Under the pieces are notes generated by a model. It had not been told where the DNA came from and did no database searches. It was given only the letters and a program-made list of their open reading frames with translations. Below, in pieces: positions 42,306 through 51,262 of a stretch of 64,000 nt of DNA. This DNA is from an uncultured Opitutales bacterium (GTDB lineage Bacteria; Verrucomicrobiota; Verrucomicrobiia; Opitutales; Seribacteraceae): NCBI GenBank assembly GCA_905612515.1, contig CAJQSI010000020.1, positions 31,817 through 95,816 of the forward strand, read 5' to 3'. Position 1 is the stretch's first letter; every line of letters starts with the position of its first letter. Position numbers and translations under genes: made by a program.

Positions 42306-43628
42306 TTGACTCAAAAGTTCATGACTCACCCCTTGGTTTTGTCCCTTCTCTTTCTCGTGCCAACGCTCTGCCAAGGCGAAGCAAGTGTTTCGTCTACAGG
42401 TTCAAAAGGCCCTCAAGCCTTCGACTGGTCTGCCGTGGATACCCAGACGGAGCAAGCCAAGCGAGTCCTCGAGGCTATACGCTCTTGGCAAGGCCAAGAA
42501 GGCAAAGATACAGGAAAGAAGCTGCGCGTGGTGTATTTTCACCCCAAGGACCGTCAACCTCTGAAGGATCACGTCACGCGCTGGGATGGAATCATGAACG
42601 ACATACAGGAGTTTCACCGCACTGAGATGAAGCGGTTGGGATACGGCGAAGTGATGCTTGGACTGGAACGGGAAAACGGCAAACTCAAGCTTCACGAGGT
42701 TCGCGGAAACGCCAACGACGACGGCACTTACACTTACAAGTCGGGTAGTATGATCCGAGCGGAAGTTTTCAAGGCCCTGCAAGCCAAGGGAATCAACCCA
42801 CAAGAGGAAACCATCCTGATCGTCTGCGGGCTTTCCAAGACCGAGGGGAAGAAAGTTACTATCTATTCCCCCTACTACGGAATGGGCGCCGATCACAACC
42901 GTGGGATCTGTTTTACCGCAGATATGGACTGGCTATCGATCGACGGTCTCCGGCCCGACCCGACCAAGACCATTCTGCAAGTAAAGGAGCACCGGGGATA
43001 CGAACCGTTCACCCTCGCCCGCTTCAACACCACCTACGTCGGCGGCGCCATCCACGAACTCGGGCACGGGATGTCCCTCCCCCACAACTATGCAACCAGG
43101 GAGGAATCAAAACATGGCACCGCCCTCATGGGAGCGGGCAATTATACCTACCGCAAGGAATGGCGGAACGAAGGCAAAGGGTCCTTCCTCACTCACTCCA
43201 GCGCCCTGCGCCTCCTCGTTCATCCGCTCTTCAGCGGAACGGACAAGCAATGCCAGGAGGCTCCGCAAGCAAAGTACGGAAAACTCAACTTATCCCACAC
43301 CGACGGGAAAATCCATCTTCGCGGAACCATCGGGTCGGTCATTCCGGCCGTCGCCATGATCGCCTACAACGACCGGGAGAACAAGGGCCAGCGCGGATAC
43401 ATGGTGAACAAGGATTACGACGCCACGACCTGGACCTCGGTGCTCAACCCAAACGATGAATTCCGCATCCGCATCGGGGACTTGCGGGACGGGAACCACC
43501 AGATCCGCTTGCTTAGCGTCCACGCAAACGGAGCAACCGTTACCAAGCGACTACACTACTCGATGAAGGACGGAGTCCCCGACTTCACCCGGGCAAAAAA
43601 AGAAATCGCGGACATTTTGGCCAATTAA
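42306..43628 (+). CDS. secreted metzincin-like zinc metallopeptidase-like protein
   Basis: GGAIHELGHGMSLPHN (HExxHxxxxxH); hydrophobic N-terminus; start may be at 42321. Confidence 0.6.
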   Translation: MTQKFMTHPLVLSLLFLVPTLCQGEASVSSTGSKGPQAFDWSAVDTQTEQAKRVLEAIRSWQGQEGKDTGKKLRVVYFHPKDRQPLKDHVTRWDGIMNDIQEFHRTEMKRLGYGEVMLGLERENGKLKLHEVRGNANDDGTYTYKSGSMIRAEVFKALQAKGINPQEETILIVCGLSKTEGKKVTIYSPYYGMGADHNRGICFTADMDWLSIDGLRPDPTKTILQVKEHRGYEPFTLARFNTTYVGGAIHELGHGMSLPHNYATREESKHGTALMGAGNYTYRKEWRNEGKGSFLTHSSALRLLVHPLFSGTDKQCQEAPQAKYGKLNLSHTDGKIHLRGTIGSVIPAVAMIAYNDRENKGQRGYMVNKDYDATTWTSVLNPNDEFRIRIGDLRDGNHQIRLLSVHANGATVTKRLHYSMKDGVPDFTRAKKEIADILAN

Positions 43629-43669
43629 CGAAACTTCAAACTAGCCAACTCGTTTACCAAAACTGAACC

Positions 43670-44512
43670 ATGAAATTGATAACCTTTGCCACCACTATCC
43701 TCGCCTTGCTCTTCTCGTCGAACCTTTCGGCCGAGTTCAAGGCCGACAAGGAGGTATCCTACGGTCCCCATGAGCGCAACGTCCTCGACGTCTACTGGAA
43801 CACCAAGTTCAAAAACGCCCCCATCGTCTTCACCATTCACGGGGGGGGATTCAAAAACGGCAGCAAGGCCTATTGCAACAAGGACATGATCAAGCTCTAC
43901 ATGTCCAAGGGCTGCATCGTCGTCTCCCCCAACTATCGCCTAGTGGGCAAAGGGGAACCCGTTACCAAGGATGACTGCGCCATGGACACCGCCATGGCGG
44001 TTGCCCATATCCAAGCCAATGCCAAAAAATACGGGGGTGACCCGACCAGGATCGTTTCCACCGGGGCCTCCGCCGGTGGCTACATCAGCGCCTGGATAGC
44101 CTACCGGAAGAATTGGGAATGGCCCGCCAACGCCAAGCATAAGCCTAAGAAACTCAACATCGTGGGCTGGTTCGGGAACAGTCCCTTTCTCCCGCCCAAC
44201 CTCATCAAACAGGTTGGCCCCGGCGATCCTCCCGGATTCGTTATGTACGGAGGCAAGAGAGAACACCCCGCCACCCCCGCCAAACAGGGACACAACATCC
44301 AAGTCGCCCTCAAGAAGAACAAGGTCTGGAGCAAGATGGTCTTCATCGACTTCATGGGACACGTTCCCGCCAAGCGCATCCTCTTCAGCCCGCAATCACG
44401 AGACAAGGAAACCCATGAGGCCTACAACCATTTTCTCGACATGGTCTGCCACGGCAAAGGCAAGCCCACGGGAGGCGACGTCATCAAGGTGAAGCCCGCC
44501 AAGAAAAAGTAA
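43670..44512 (+). CDS. secreted alpha/beta-hydrolase / esterase
   Basis: VFTIHGGGFKNGSK oxyanion motif; GASAGGYISAW nucleophile elbow. Confidence 0.9.
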   Translation: MKLITFATTILALLFSSNLSAEFKADKEVSYGPHERNVLDVYWNTKFKNAPIVFTIHGGGFKNGSKAYCNKDMIKLYMSKGCIVVSPNYRLVGKGEPVTKDDCAMDTAMAVAHIQANAKKYGGDPTRIVSTGASAGGYISAWIAYRKNWEWPANAKHKPKKLNIVGWFGNSPFLPPNLIKQVGPGDPPGFVMYGGKREHPATPAKQGHNIQVALKKNKVWSKMVFIDFMGHVPAKRILFSPQSRDKETHEAYNHFLDMVCHGKGKPTGGDVIKVKPAKKK

Positions 44513-44532
44513 GGGTACCCGAACACCAATAC

Positions 44533-45714
44533 ATGCACCCGAGACAAAGACGTTTTCTGCAAGGAGGTCTGCTCTTGGGCGCGGCCATTCTGGTTGCTCT
44601 CAACGCAAACCTACCGGAAGCCGATGCCCAAAGCGGGGGACTCAAGCCAAGGAAGAGCCCTGAGAACTTCAGCCTTACGAAGATCGACGGGCGCCATTGG
44701 CTTCTCACGCCGGACGGCAGGCCCTTCTTTGCCCACGGCATCACCCACGCCGGCAACCGGAACGCCAACCTCGATTTTCAAAATTTTTCGCAAGCCTGCA
44801 AGGAGCTCGGTTTCAACGCCTATGGCTATGGCTGCCCAACCCAGCTCCGTTCCGACATGCCCTACGTCGCAAGCTGGAACCACCTCGTCCCAATTTCCTA
44901 CTACCGAGGCAGGAACGGCATCAAGTTCGTCGACGTGTTTGATGCCAAGGTGGAAGCCCGTTTGGAGGCCGGCGTAAAAGCGTACTGCTTGGTCAACGCG
45001 AAGACTTCACAGAACGTCATCGGTTATTGCTGGACCGATCTCGGCACCTGGCCTTTGAAGAATAACGTCGGCAAAAACTGGGTCGACTACATCCGCGGTC
45101 TGCCTGAAGACGCCCCCGGGCGACAGGCATACCAGAAGTTCCTCCGTGCTTGGATGGGCGATGGAGGCAAGGCCCGCGACCAGGGCTTTCTTCGCCTGAT
45201 CGCCCGCGAGTACTTCCGTATCATCGGAGAGGCCCAGCGAAAACATGCCCCCGATCACCTCGTCTTTGGAGACCGTTTCGCCTTCAACACTCTGGATCCC
45301 GACGTAGTGAAGGAAATGCTTCCCTACGTAGACGGCATCGCGATCCAACCGCCTTTTCATGGCCAATTCCCCAAGAAAAAGTTCGACGAAATTCACAAAC
45401 TCACCAAAAAGCCCATCCTTATCTGCGACTTTGCCATCCGCTTCAAGGACGGCGAAAAGGACATTCGCAGCTGGAAACCGGCCGCCGATTCCGTGGCCGC
45501 GGGCAAGGCTTATGCCGAATACGTCCAAGCCGCCCTCCAAACCGATTACGTGGTCGGCGTCTTTTGGTGCAACCCGGTCGATACCACGAAGGGTTTCGGC
45601 AAGCCCGGCGTGAAGCAGGGGTTCTTCGGCAAGGGGCTCACCGAACGCCCCGGCCTGCATCAGTCCGTGAAAAAGGTAAATGCCTATCGCGAGGGGCTTA
45701 CGCCAAAAAAATAA
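44533..45714 (+). CDS. secreted glycoside-hydrolase-like protein (agarase-like)
   Basis: DGRHWLLTPDGRPFFAHGITHAG; TIM-barrel-like motifs ICDFAIRFKD, VVGVFWCNPVDT; Tat/Sec-like signal. Confidence 0.65.
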   Translation: MHPRQRRFLQGGLLLGAAILVALNANLPEADAQSGGLKPRKSPENFSLTKIDGRHWLLTPDGRPFFAHGITHAGNRNANLDFQNFSQACKELGFNAYGYGCPTQLRSDMPYVASWNHLVPISYYRGRNGIKFVDVFDAKVEARLEAGVKAYCLVNAKTSQNVIGYCWTDLGTWPLKNNVGKNWVDYIRGLPEDAPGRQAYQKFLRAWMGDGGKARDQGFLRLIAREYFRIIGEAQRKHAPDHLVFGDRFAFNTLDPDVVKEMLPYVDGIAIQPPFHGQFPKKKFDEIHKLTKKPILICDFAIRFKDGEKDIRSWKPAADSVAAGKAYAEYVQAALQTDYVVGVFWCNPVDTTKGFGKPGVKQGFFGKGLTERPGLHQSVKKVNAYREGLTPKK

Positions 45715-45811
45715 GAATACGCCTTCCTCCCTTGCCGAACGAAAAAAGGTCAGGCAGGTTAAGAACCTTTCCAGAGAGAACGTTCAGACTAATAGAATAG
45801 ATAGAATCACC

Positions 45812-47125
45812 ATGAAAAAGACGTCACGCAGAGACTTCATCAAAACCTCAAGTGCAGTGGGCAGCTTCTTTATCCTACCCTCCGGATTGAGAGCCAACTC
45901 ACCCAACGGCAAAATCTGCACCGCCCATATCGGTACGGGCGGCAAGGGCCGCGTGGACACCGCCTACCTGGCCAAGCACAAGCACGTGGAAGTTCTGGGA
46001 CTGTGCGACGTTGATTACAAGCACGGTAAGATAGACACCTGGTCCAAACAATTCAAAAGCGCCACCGCTTATCAGGACTACAGAGAGATGCTGGCCAAAC
46101 TCGACGACAAGATCGACGTGGTCTCCGTTTCCACTCCGGACCATACCCACTATCCCGCCACCATGGCGGCAATGGAACTCGGCAAGCACGTCTACACCCA
46201 GAAACCCCTCACCCACAAGTTATCGGAGGCACGGCACCTTGCGAAGTTCGCCAAGGAAAAGGGACTGACCACGCAAATGGGGATTCAGAACCAGTCCAGG
46301 GAGGCCTACCGCCTGACCCGTCATTACCTGCGAGAAGGAATTCTCGGCAAGATCAGCAAGGTCTACGTCTGGTCTTTCAAGACCTGGGGATACGATGGGG
46401 AACCCTTCAAGGAAAAGTCGGACAAACCGGATTCTCTGGACTGGAACCTTTGGCTGGGCACCGCCCCAAAACATGACTACGTCAGCAAGGTTTATCACCC
46501 CGGACAATGGCGCAAACTCATCGACTTCGGTTGCGGAACCCTCGGAGACATGGGCATCCACATCTTCGATACCCCATTCAAAGCTTTGGATCTAAAGGAC
46601 CCTTTGTGGGTTGAAGCGGACTGCCGGGCGCCCAACGGGTTCGGCCATGCGGAAAAGAACATGGTACGATATGGCTTTGCTCCCTCCAAATACACCACGA
46701 ATGACTTCACCTTCACCTGGTGGGACGGCAACGGGGCTCCCCGTCACAAGAACAACCCCGACCTGATCCTCCCCAACGGGGATGAATTGCCCAGGCAAGG
46801 CGCCGTCTTCGTAGGCGAAGCCGGACGCATGGTTCTCCCCCACTGTTCAATGCCCACCTTCTACCCGGATTCCGTTTTGAAGAACGTCGCCAAGCCCGAC
46901 ATCCAAGGAGTCGATCACTATACGCAGTTCCTCGATGCCATCGAGGGCAAGGACAAGACATTGGCTGGCTTCGACTACGCAGGCCCCTTGGCGGAGTCTC
47001 TTTGTCTCGGAGTGGTAGCCTGCCAGTTCCCGGGCAAGCGTCTGGACTGGAACGCCAAGAAGATGAAGGTCACCAACCTGCCTGAAGCCAACCCGCATCT
47101 CGAAGGAAAATACCGGAAGTTCTGA
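45812..47125 (+). CDS. Gfo/Idh/MocA-family oxidoreductase with Tat-like signal
   Basis: MKKTSRRDFIKTSSAVGSF; IDVVSVSTPDHTHYPATMAAMELGKHVYTQKPLTH; ATG at 45812 preferred over 45680. Confidence 0.93.
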   Translation: MKKTSRRDFIKTSSAVGSFFILPSGLRANSPNGKICTAHIGTGGKGRVDTAYLAKHKHVEVLGLCDVDYKHGKIDTWSKQFKSATAYQDYREMLAKLDDKIDVVSVSTPDHTHYPATMAAMELGKHVYTQKPLTHKLSEARHLAKFAKEKGLTTQMGIQNQSREAYRLTRHYLREGILGKISKVYVWSFKTWGYDGEPFKEKSDKPDSLDWNLWLGTAPKHDYVSKVYHPGQWRKLIDFGCGTLGDMGIHIFDTPFKALDLKDPLWVEADCRAPNGFGHAEKNMVRYGFAPSKYTTNDFTFTWWDGNGAPRHKNNPDLILPNGDELPRQGAVFVGEAGRMVLPHCSMPTFYPDSVLKNVAKPDIQGVDHYTQFLDAIEGKDKTLAGFDYAGPLAESLCLGVVACQFPGKRLDWNAKKMKVTNLPEANPHLEGKYRKF

Positions 47126-47181
47126 TTAACGGTTCCCATCGATGCCAATAGTCTTCCCCACCTCAAGAAAGGAAATTCGAT

Positions 47182-48633
47182 ATGAAGGTATTATGGAGCG
47201 TGATGCTCACGACACTCCTGTTTTTAGTTTGCTCTGCCGACGCATCGGCAGCCAAGAGCTTAGGCAAGAAGCCGAACGTCGTTTTCATCCTGGCCGACGA
47301 CATGGGCTATGGTGACCTCAAGGTCTACAACCCGAAAAGCAAGATCTCCACACCACACCTCGACAAGTTGGCTGCCGGTGGCTTGACCTTCACCGATGCC
47401 CATTCCGGTGGGTCCACCTGCAAACCCTCCCGCTATGCCCTCCTGACCGGGCGCTTTGCCGTCCGCAAGGACTCCTTTGCCGACAACCGCGGCCCCATCA
47501 TAACCGAGGATCGCCCGACCATTGCCAGCCTCCTGCGGAATCGTGGCTATGAAACCGCCATGGTGGGGAAGTCGCACCTCGGGTTCGACAAGAAGAACGT
47601 TCCGCCCGCTGCCGGCAAAGGGATTTCTTTCAACTACGACCAGCCCATTACCGGAGGCCCCGCCGACCGCGGCTTCGCTTCCTTTTTCGGGATGCATGCC
47701 TCCCTCGACATCCAACCGTATTTCTATGTTCGCGGCCGCACACCTACCATGACTCCAAAAAACACCGTGGGGGCCAGCGAAAGTGTCGGCGGCAAGGATG
47801 GATGGAACCATATACAAGGGGCCTTCTGGCGGTCGGGCAACGTCTCGACCGACTTCAAGCACGTCGAGGTGACTCCGCGCTTCGCCAAGGAGGCCTGCCA
47901 AGTGATAGCCGGCCATGACGGCAAGAAACCGCTCTTCCTCTACCTCGCCCTGCCTTCCCCTCACACGCCCTGGCTACCGACCAAGGAATTCATCGGCAAG
48001 AGCGGGGCCGGTATGTACGGCGACTTCATGATGCTGGTGGACCAGGTCGTGGGGCAGGTCATGGCCAGTTTGCAAAAGGCGGGCATGACCGACGATACCC
48101 TGGTCTTCTTTTCCAGCGACAATGGTCCCGTCTGGTACGACAAGGACACGGAGCGTTTCGGCCATCGTTCCACCGGCACGCTCCGCGGCATCAAGGCCAG
48201 TTCCTGGGAAGGAGGGCATCGAGTGCCATTCATCGCCCATTGGCCCGACCGCGTCCCCGCCGATACCAGGACCGGTCACCTCGTGGCCTTCGCCGACCTC
48301 TTCGCCACTTTTGCCGAATTGACGGGCAACCCGAAACTGCCTCAAAGCGCGGCCGAGGACAGCGTCAGCTTTCTTCCCGTCCTCCTGCATCCCGACCGCA
48401 AGCACAAGGCCCGCCCGCCCGTTCTGCACGGAAACCAGGTCATCCGCGCCGGCGACTGGAAACTGATCGCAACCAGGGGCGGTCGCGGCTTCAACGCCGA
48501 TCGCAAGGTGAAATACGGCACCGAGCTCTACAACCTGAAGAAGGACCTCTCGGAAAAGAAAAACCTCGCCGATCAAATGCCCGACAAAGTGAAGAGTCTG
48601 CAGGTCAAAATCCAGGAAATTCTGGGAAACTGA
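47182..48633 (+). CDS. sulfatase (arylsulfatase-like)
   Basis: PNVVFILADDMGYGDLKVYN; GGSTCKPSRYALLTGR; MVGKSHLG; SSDNGPVW. Confidence 0.94.
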   Translation: MKVLWSVMLTTLLFLVCSADASAAKSLGKKPNVVFILADDMGYGDLKVYNPKSKISTPHLDKLAAGGLTFTDAHSGGSTCKPSRYALLTGRFAVRKDSFADNRGPIITEDRPTIASLLRNRGYETAMVGKSHLGFDKKNVPPAAGKGISFNYDQPITGGPADRGFASFFGMHASLDIQPYFYVRGRTPTMTPKNTVGASESVGGKDGWNHIQGAFWRSGNVSTDFKHVEVTPRFAKEACQVIAGHDGKKPLFLYLALPSPHTPWLPTKEFIGKSGAGMYGDFMMLVDQVVGQVMASLQKAGMTDDTLVFFSSDNGPVWYDKDTERFGHRSTGTLRGIKASSWEGGHRVPFIAHWPDRVPADTRTGHLVAFADLFATFAELTGNPKLPQSAAEDSVSFLPVLLHPDRKHKARPPVLHGNQVIRAGDWKLIATRGGRGFNADRKVKYGTELYNLKKDLSEKKNLADQMPDKVKSLQVKIQEILGN

Positions 48634-48677
48634 GCCCTCCTGCAAATTAATCAACAATCATGCCCGGACGACTCCCC

Positions 48678-50348
48678 ATGACGCACCGATTCCTATCACG
48701 CGCGCTGGCCATTCCTGTTCTTCTCATACTGTTTAGCTGGACTGCATGGGCCGCCCAACGTCCCGACGTCGTATTCATTCTTTCGGACAACCAGAGCTAC
48801 TACGAGATGAGCTGCCACGGTCATGCCGATTTAAAAACACCTCATATCGACCGGCTGGCCGATCAAAGCGTGGAGTTCACCAATTTTCATGCCCCTCCGT
48901 TTTGCTCGCCCAGCCGGGCCGTCATCCTGACCGGCCGGTATGCCATAAGATCGGGGGTCTTCACCACCATCGCGGGACGTTCCATCCTCCACAAGGACGA
49001 GAAGACCCTGCCTCAATTCCTCAAGCCGAATGGCTACCATAGCGCAATATTCGGAAAGTGGCACCTTGGCTTCAGCTATCCCTACAGGCCGCAGGACCGG
49101 GGGTTCGACGAGATCTTCGTCCACGGCGGCGGTGGCGTCGGACAAATGGAGGACTACTTCGGCAACTCCCTCTTCGACACGACTTTCATCCATAACGGGA
49201 AAGTCAGCCCGAGCAAAGGGTATTGCACCGACGTCCTGTTCGACCGGGCAATGGAATATGTCGAGGCCAAGCACAAGGAGAAGCAGCCCTTCTTCTGCTT
49301 TGTGTCCACGCCGGTAACTCACTCCCCACACCACGGCCCGAAGGAACTGGTCGCTCAGTTGAAGGCCCAAGGCATCCAAGGGAACGTTCAACTGTATGCT
49401 CAGGTCCAAAACCTCGATGCCAACGTTGGACGCATGATGAAAAAGATCGATGAGCTGGGCTTGGCCAAAAATACCATCCTGGTCTACGCCTCCGATCAGG
49501 GCATGTCCGACCGGGGAGCTCCCCATGGTGGCAACCGCAAGGGTCTTGGCTATGATCCGGCTCATCACGTTCCCTTCATGCTCCGTCTTCCGGGAGCCAA
49601 ACCAAAAGTCGTTTCGCGCATCGCCGGCATGATCGACTTCTTTCCCACCATCCTCGATCTCTGTGGAATCAAGATGCCAGACAATGTCGACGGTATCAGC
49701 TTGAAACCCTTGCTTCTGGAAACAAAAGGCTATCCCGAAGACCGTACCCTCATCATCCAGTGCCCCCGAAGCCGCCAAGCGAGCAAATGGAAGAACTCCG
49801 CCGTCAAGACCGACCGCTGGCGGCTGGTCAATGGAGACAAGCTCTACGACGTCACGATCGATCCCCGCCAGAATACGGACGTAGCGGGAAAGAATCGAGA
49901 CATAGTGGATAAATTGCGCCAAGCCTACGAAGCCTACTGGGCCGACCTTCCCGACCAGGCAACCACCCTGAGCCGACACCTACTCGGGCATCCCGATTGC
50001 CGGGACGAAGTAGCTCTCAACGGAATGGACTGGTACCGGGGCGGATCCCCTTGGAACAACGGAGCCTACAACCGACCTTCCAGCGGAGCCTGGGCCGTGA
50101 CCATTTCCGAAAAGGGCCGTTACCAATTCGAATGCCGACGCTTTCCGAGGGCCGCCGACAAACCGGTTGGCGCATCGAAGGCCGAGATTCAAATCGGCGA
50201 GCATACCGCTAAAATCGATCTTTCCGAAGAAGCCAAGAAGGCCACCTTCCAGCTCACCTTGGAAGCCGGCGACTATGATCTCGAGGCCTCGTTTGCCAAC
50301 GGCAAGAAACGCTTTGGCGCTCTCTGGGTCTACGTAAAGAAACTTTGA
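48678..50348 (+). CDS. sulfatase with DN variant of the N-terminal metal motif and a C-terminal beta-rich extension
   Basis: PDVVFILSDNQSYYEMSCHGH; PPFCSPSRAVILTGR; FGKWHLG; extension WYRGGSPWNNGAYNRPSSGAWAVTISEKGRYQFECRRFP. Confidence 0.9.
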   Translation: MTHRFLSRALAIPVLLILFSWTAWAAQRPDVVFILSDNQSYYEMSCHGHADLKTPHIDRLADQSVEFTNFHAPPFCSPSRAVILTGRYAIRSGVFTTIAGRSILHKDEKTLPQFLKPNGYHSAIFGKWHLGFSYPYRPQDRGFDEIFVHGGGGVGQMEDYFGNSLFDTTFIHNGKVSPSKGYCTDVLFDRAMEYVEAKHKEKQPFFCFVSTPVTHSPHHGPKELVAQLKAQGIQGNVQLYAQVQNLDANVGRMMKKIDELGLAKNTILVYASDQGMSDRGAPHGGNRKGLGYDPAHHVPFMLRLPGAKPKVVSRIAGMIDFFPTILDLCGIKMPDNVDGISLKPLLLETKGYPEDRTLIIQCPRSRQASKWKNSAVKTDRWRLVNGDKLYDVTIDPRQNTDVAGKNRDIVDKLRQAYEAYWADLPDQATTLSRHLLGHPDCRDEVALNGMDWYRGGSPWNNGAYNRPSSGAWAVTISEKGRYQFECRRFPRAADKPVGASKAEIQIGEHTAKIDLSEEAKKATFQLTLEAGDYDLEASFANGKKRFGALWVYVKKL

Positions 50349-50474
50349 AATTCAGCGGACTAAGGAATGTCCCGACATATCCTATGCCGCCATTCCCGTG
50401 CGAGTGCTTTTGTATCCTTTGGCACCTCCACTCCGTGCTCTTTCCCTTAATCTAAAGCGAACAAGGAAGGGAGC

Positions 50475-51113
50475 TCACTTCAACCGCTTGATCATCAGGT
50501 TACGGTAATGCACAGGGGAGGAATGGTTCTGCAGTCCAATGAAACCAGTGGCCCGCTTCAGCCCGCCGACTTTTGAGTTCTTCTCGGCAAGTTTTCCAAG
50601 GTCGGCCTTCACGATGGGCTTGTCGTTTAGCCAGACCTCGCAAGTGGAGCCTTGGCAACGAATCCTCATGCTTTGCCACTCGCCGGCCTTCTTGCTGGCC
50701 CGAACGCTGGGAGCGCAAACCGCGTAGATGGCTCCGGTGAACTGCGCCGGCTTGAGGTTTTTCCATTTTGGCCCGTAATCGTCCAGCACTTGGATTTCCA
50801 TACCGGCCACCCAAGGGGCGCCCTTTTGAGGAGCTCGTATGAAGATCCCGCTATTACCGTTCACGGGAATATTGAATTCCAACCGCAAGTCGAAGTCGGA
50901 GAATTCCTCCTTCGTTGCAATCCACTGGGAACCGGATTCCCCGGTACAGGAAAGAATTCCTTCCTTGGTCGCCCAATTGGAGGTGGGACCACCCATGCCT
51001 TGCCATCCCGATAGATCCTTACCGTTGAACAGGCTGGCGAAGCCTGGTTCCTTTTCGGCAGAGGGAGCGAGAGATGAAAGAATAAACAAAATCGAGGTCA
51101 GGGTCTTCTTCAT
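50475..51113 (-). CDS. DUF1080 (3-keto-disaccharide hydrolase / GH16-like) protein
   Basis: FASLFNGKDLSGWQGMGGPTSNWATKEGILSCTG; GNSGIFIRAP; ATG at 51113 preferred. Confidence 0.93.
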   Translation of the reverse strand: MKKTLTSILFILSSLAPSAEKEPGFASLFNGKDLSGWQGMGGPTSNWATKEGILSCTGESGSQWIATKEEFSDFDLRLEFNIPVNGNSGIFIRAPQKGAPWVAGMEIQVLDDYGPKWKNLKPAQFTGAIYAVCAPSVRASKKAGEWQSMRIRCQGSTCEVWLNDKPIVKADLGKLAEKNSKVGGLKRATGFIGLQNHSSPVHYRNLMIKRLK

Positions 51114-51262
51114 GCAAAGTGTAATGAAAAGGGAATGATTCAATGGCAATTGCAATGTAGCCATGGGGAAGTGATTCCAGTTTGGAGTCAAGGAAAGCAA
51201 ATTACGAACGAGACCGAAACCGTGTTGCCAAACAGGTCGATCAAAGGAAAAATCATCACCAC

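Noticed and set aside
48831-49979. 382-aa minus-strand ORF
   Set aside because: Antisense to a sulfatase with clear motifs; composition effect
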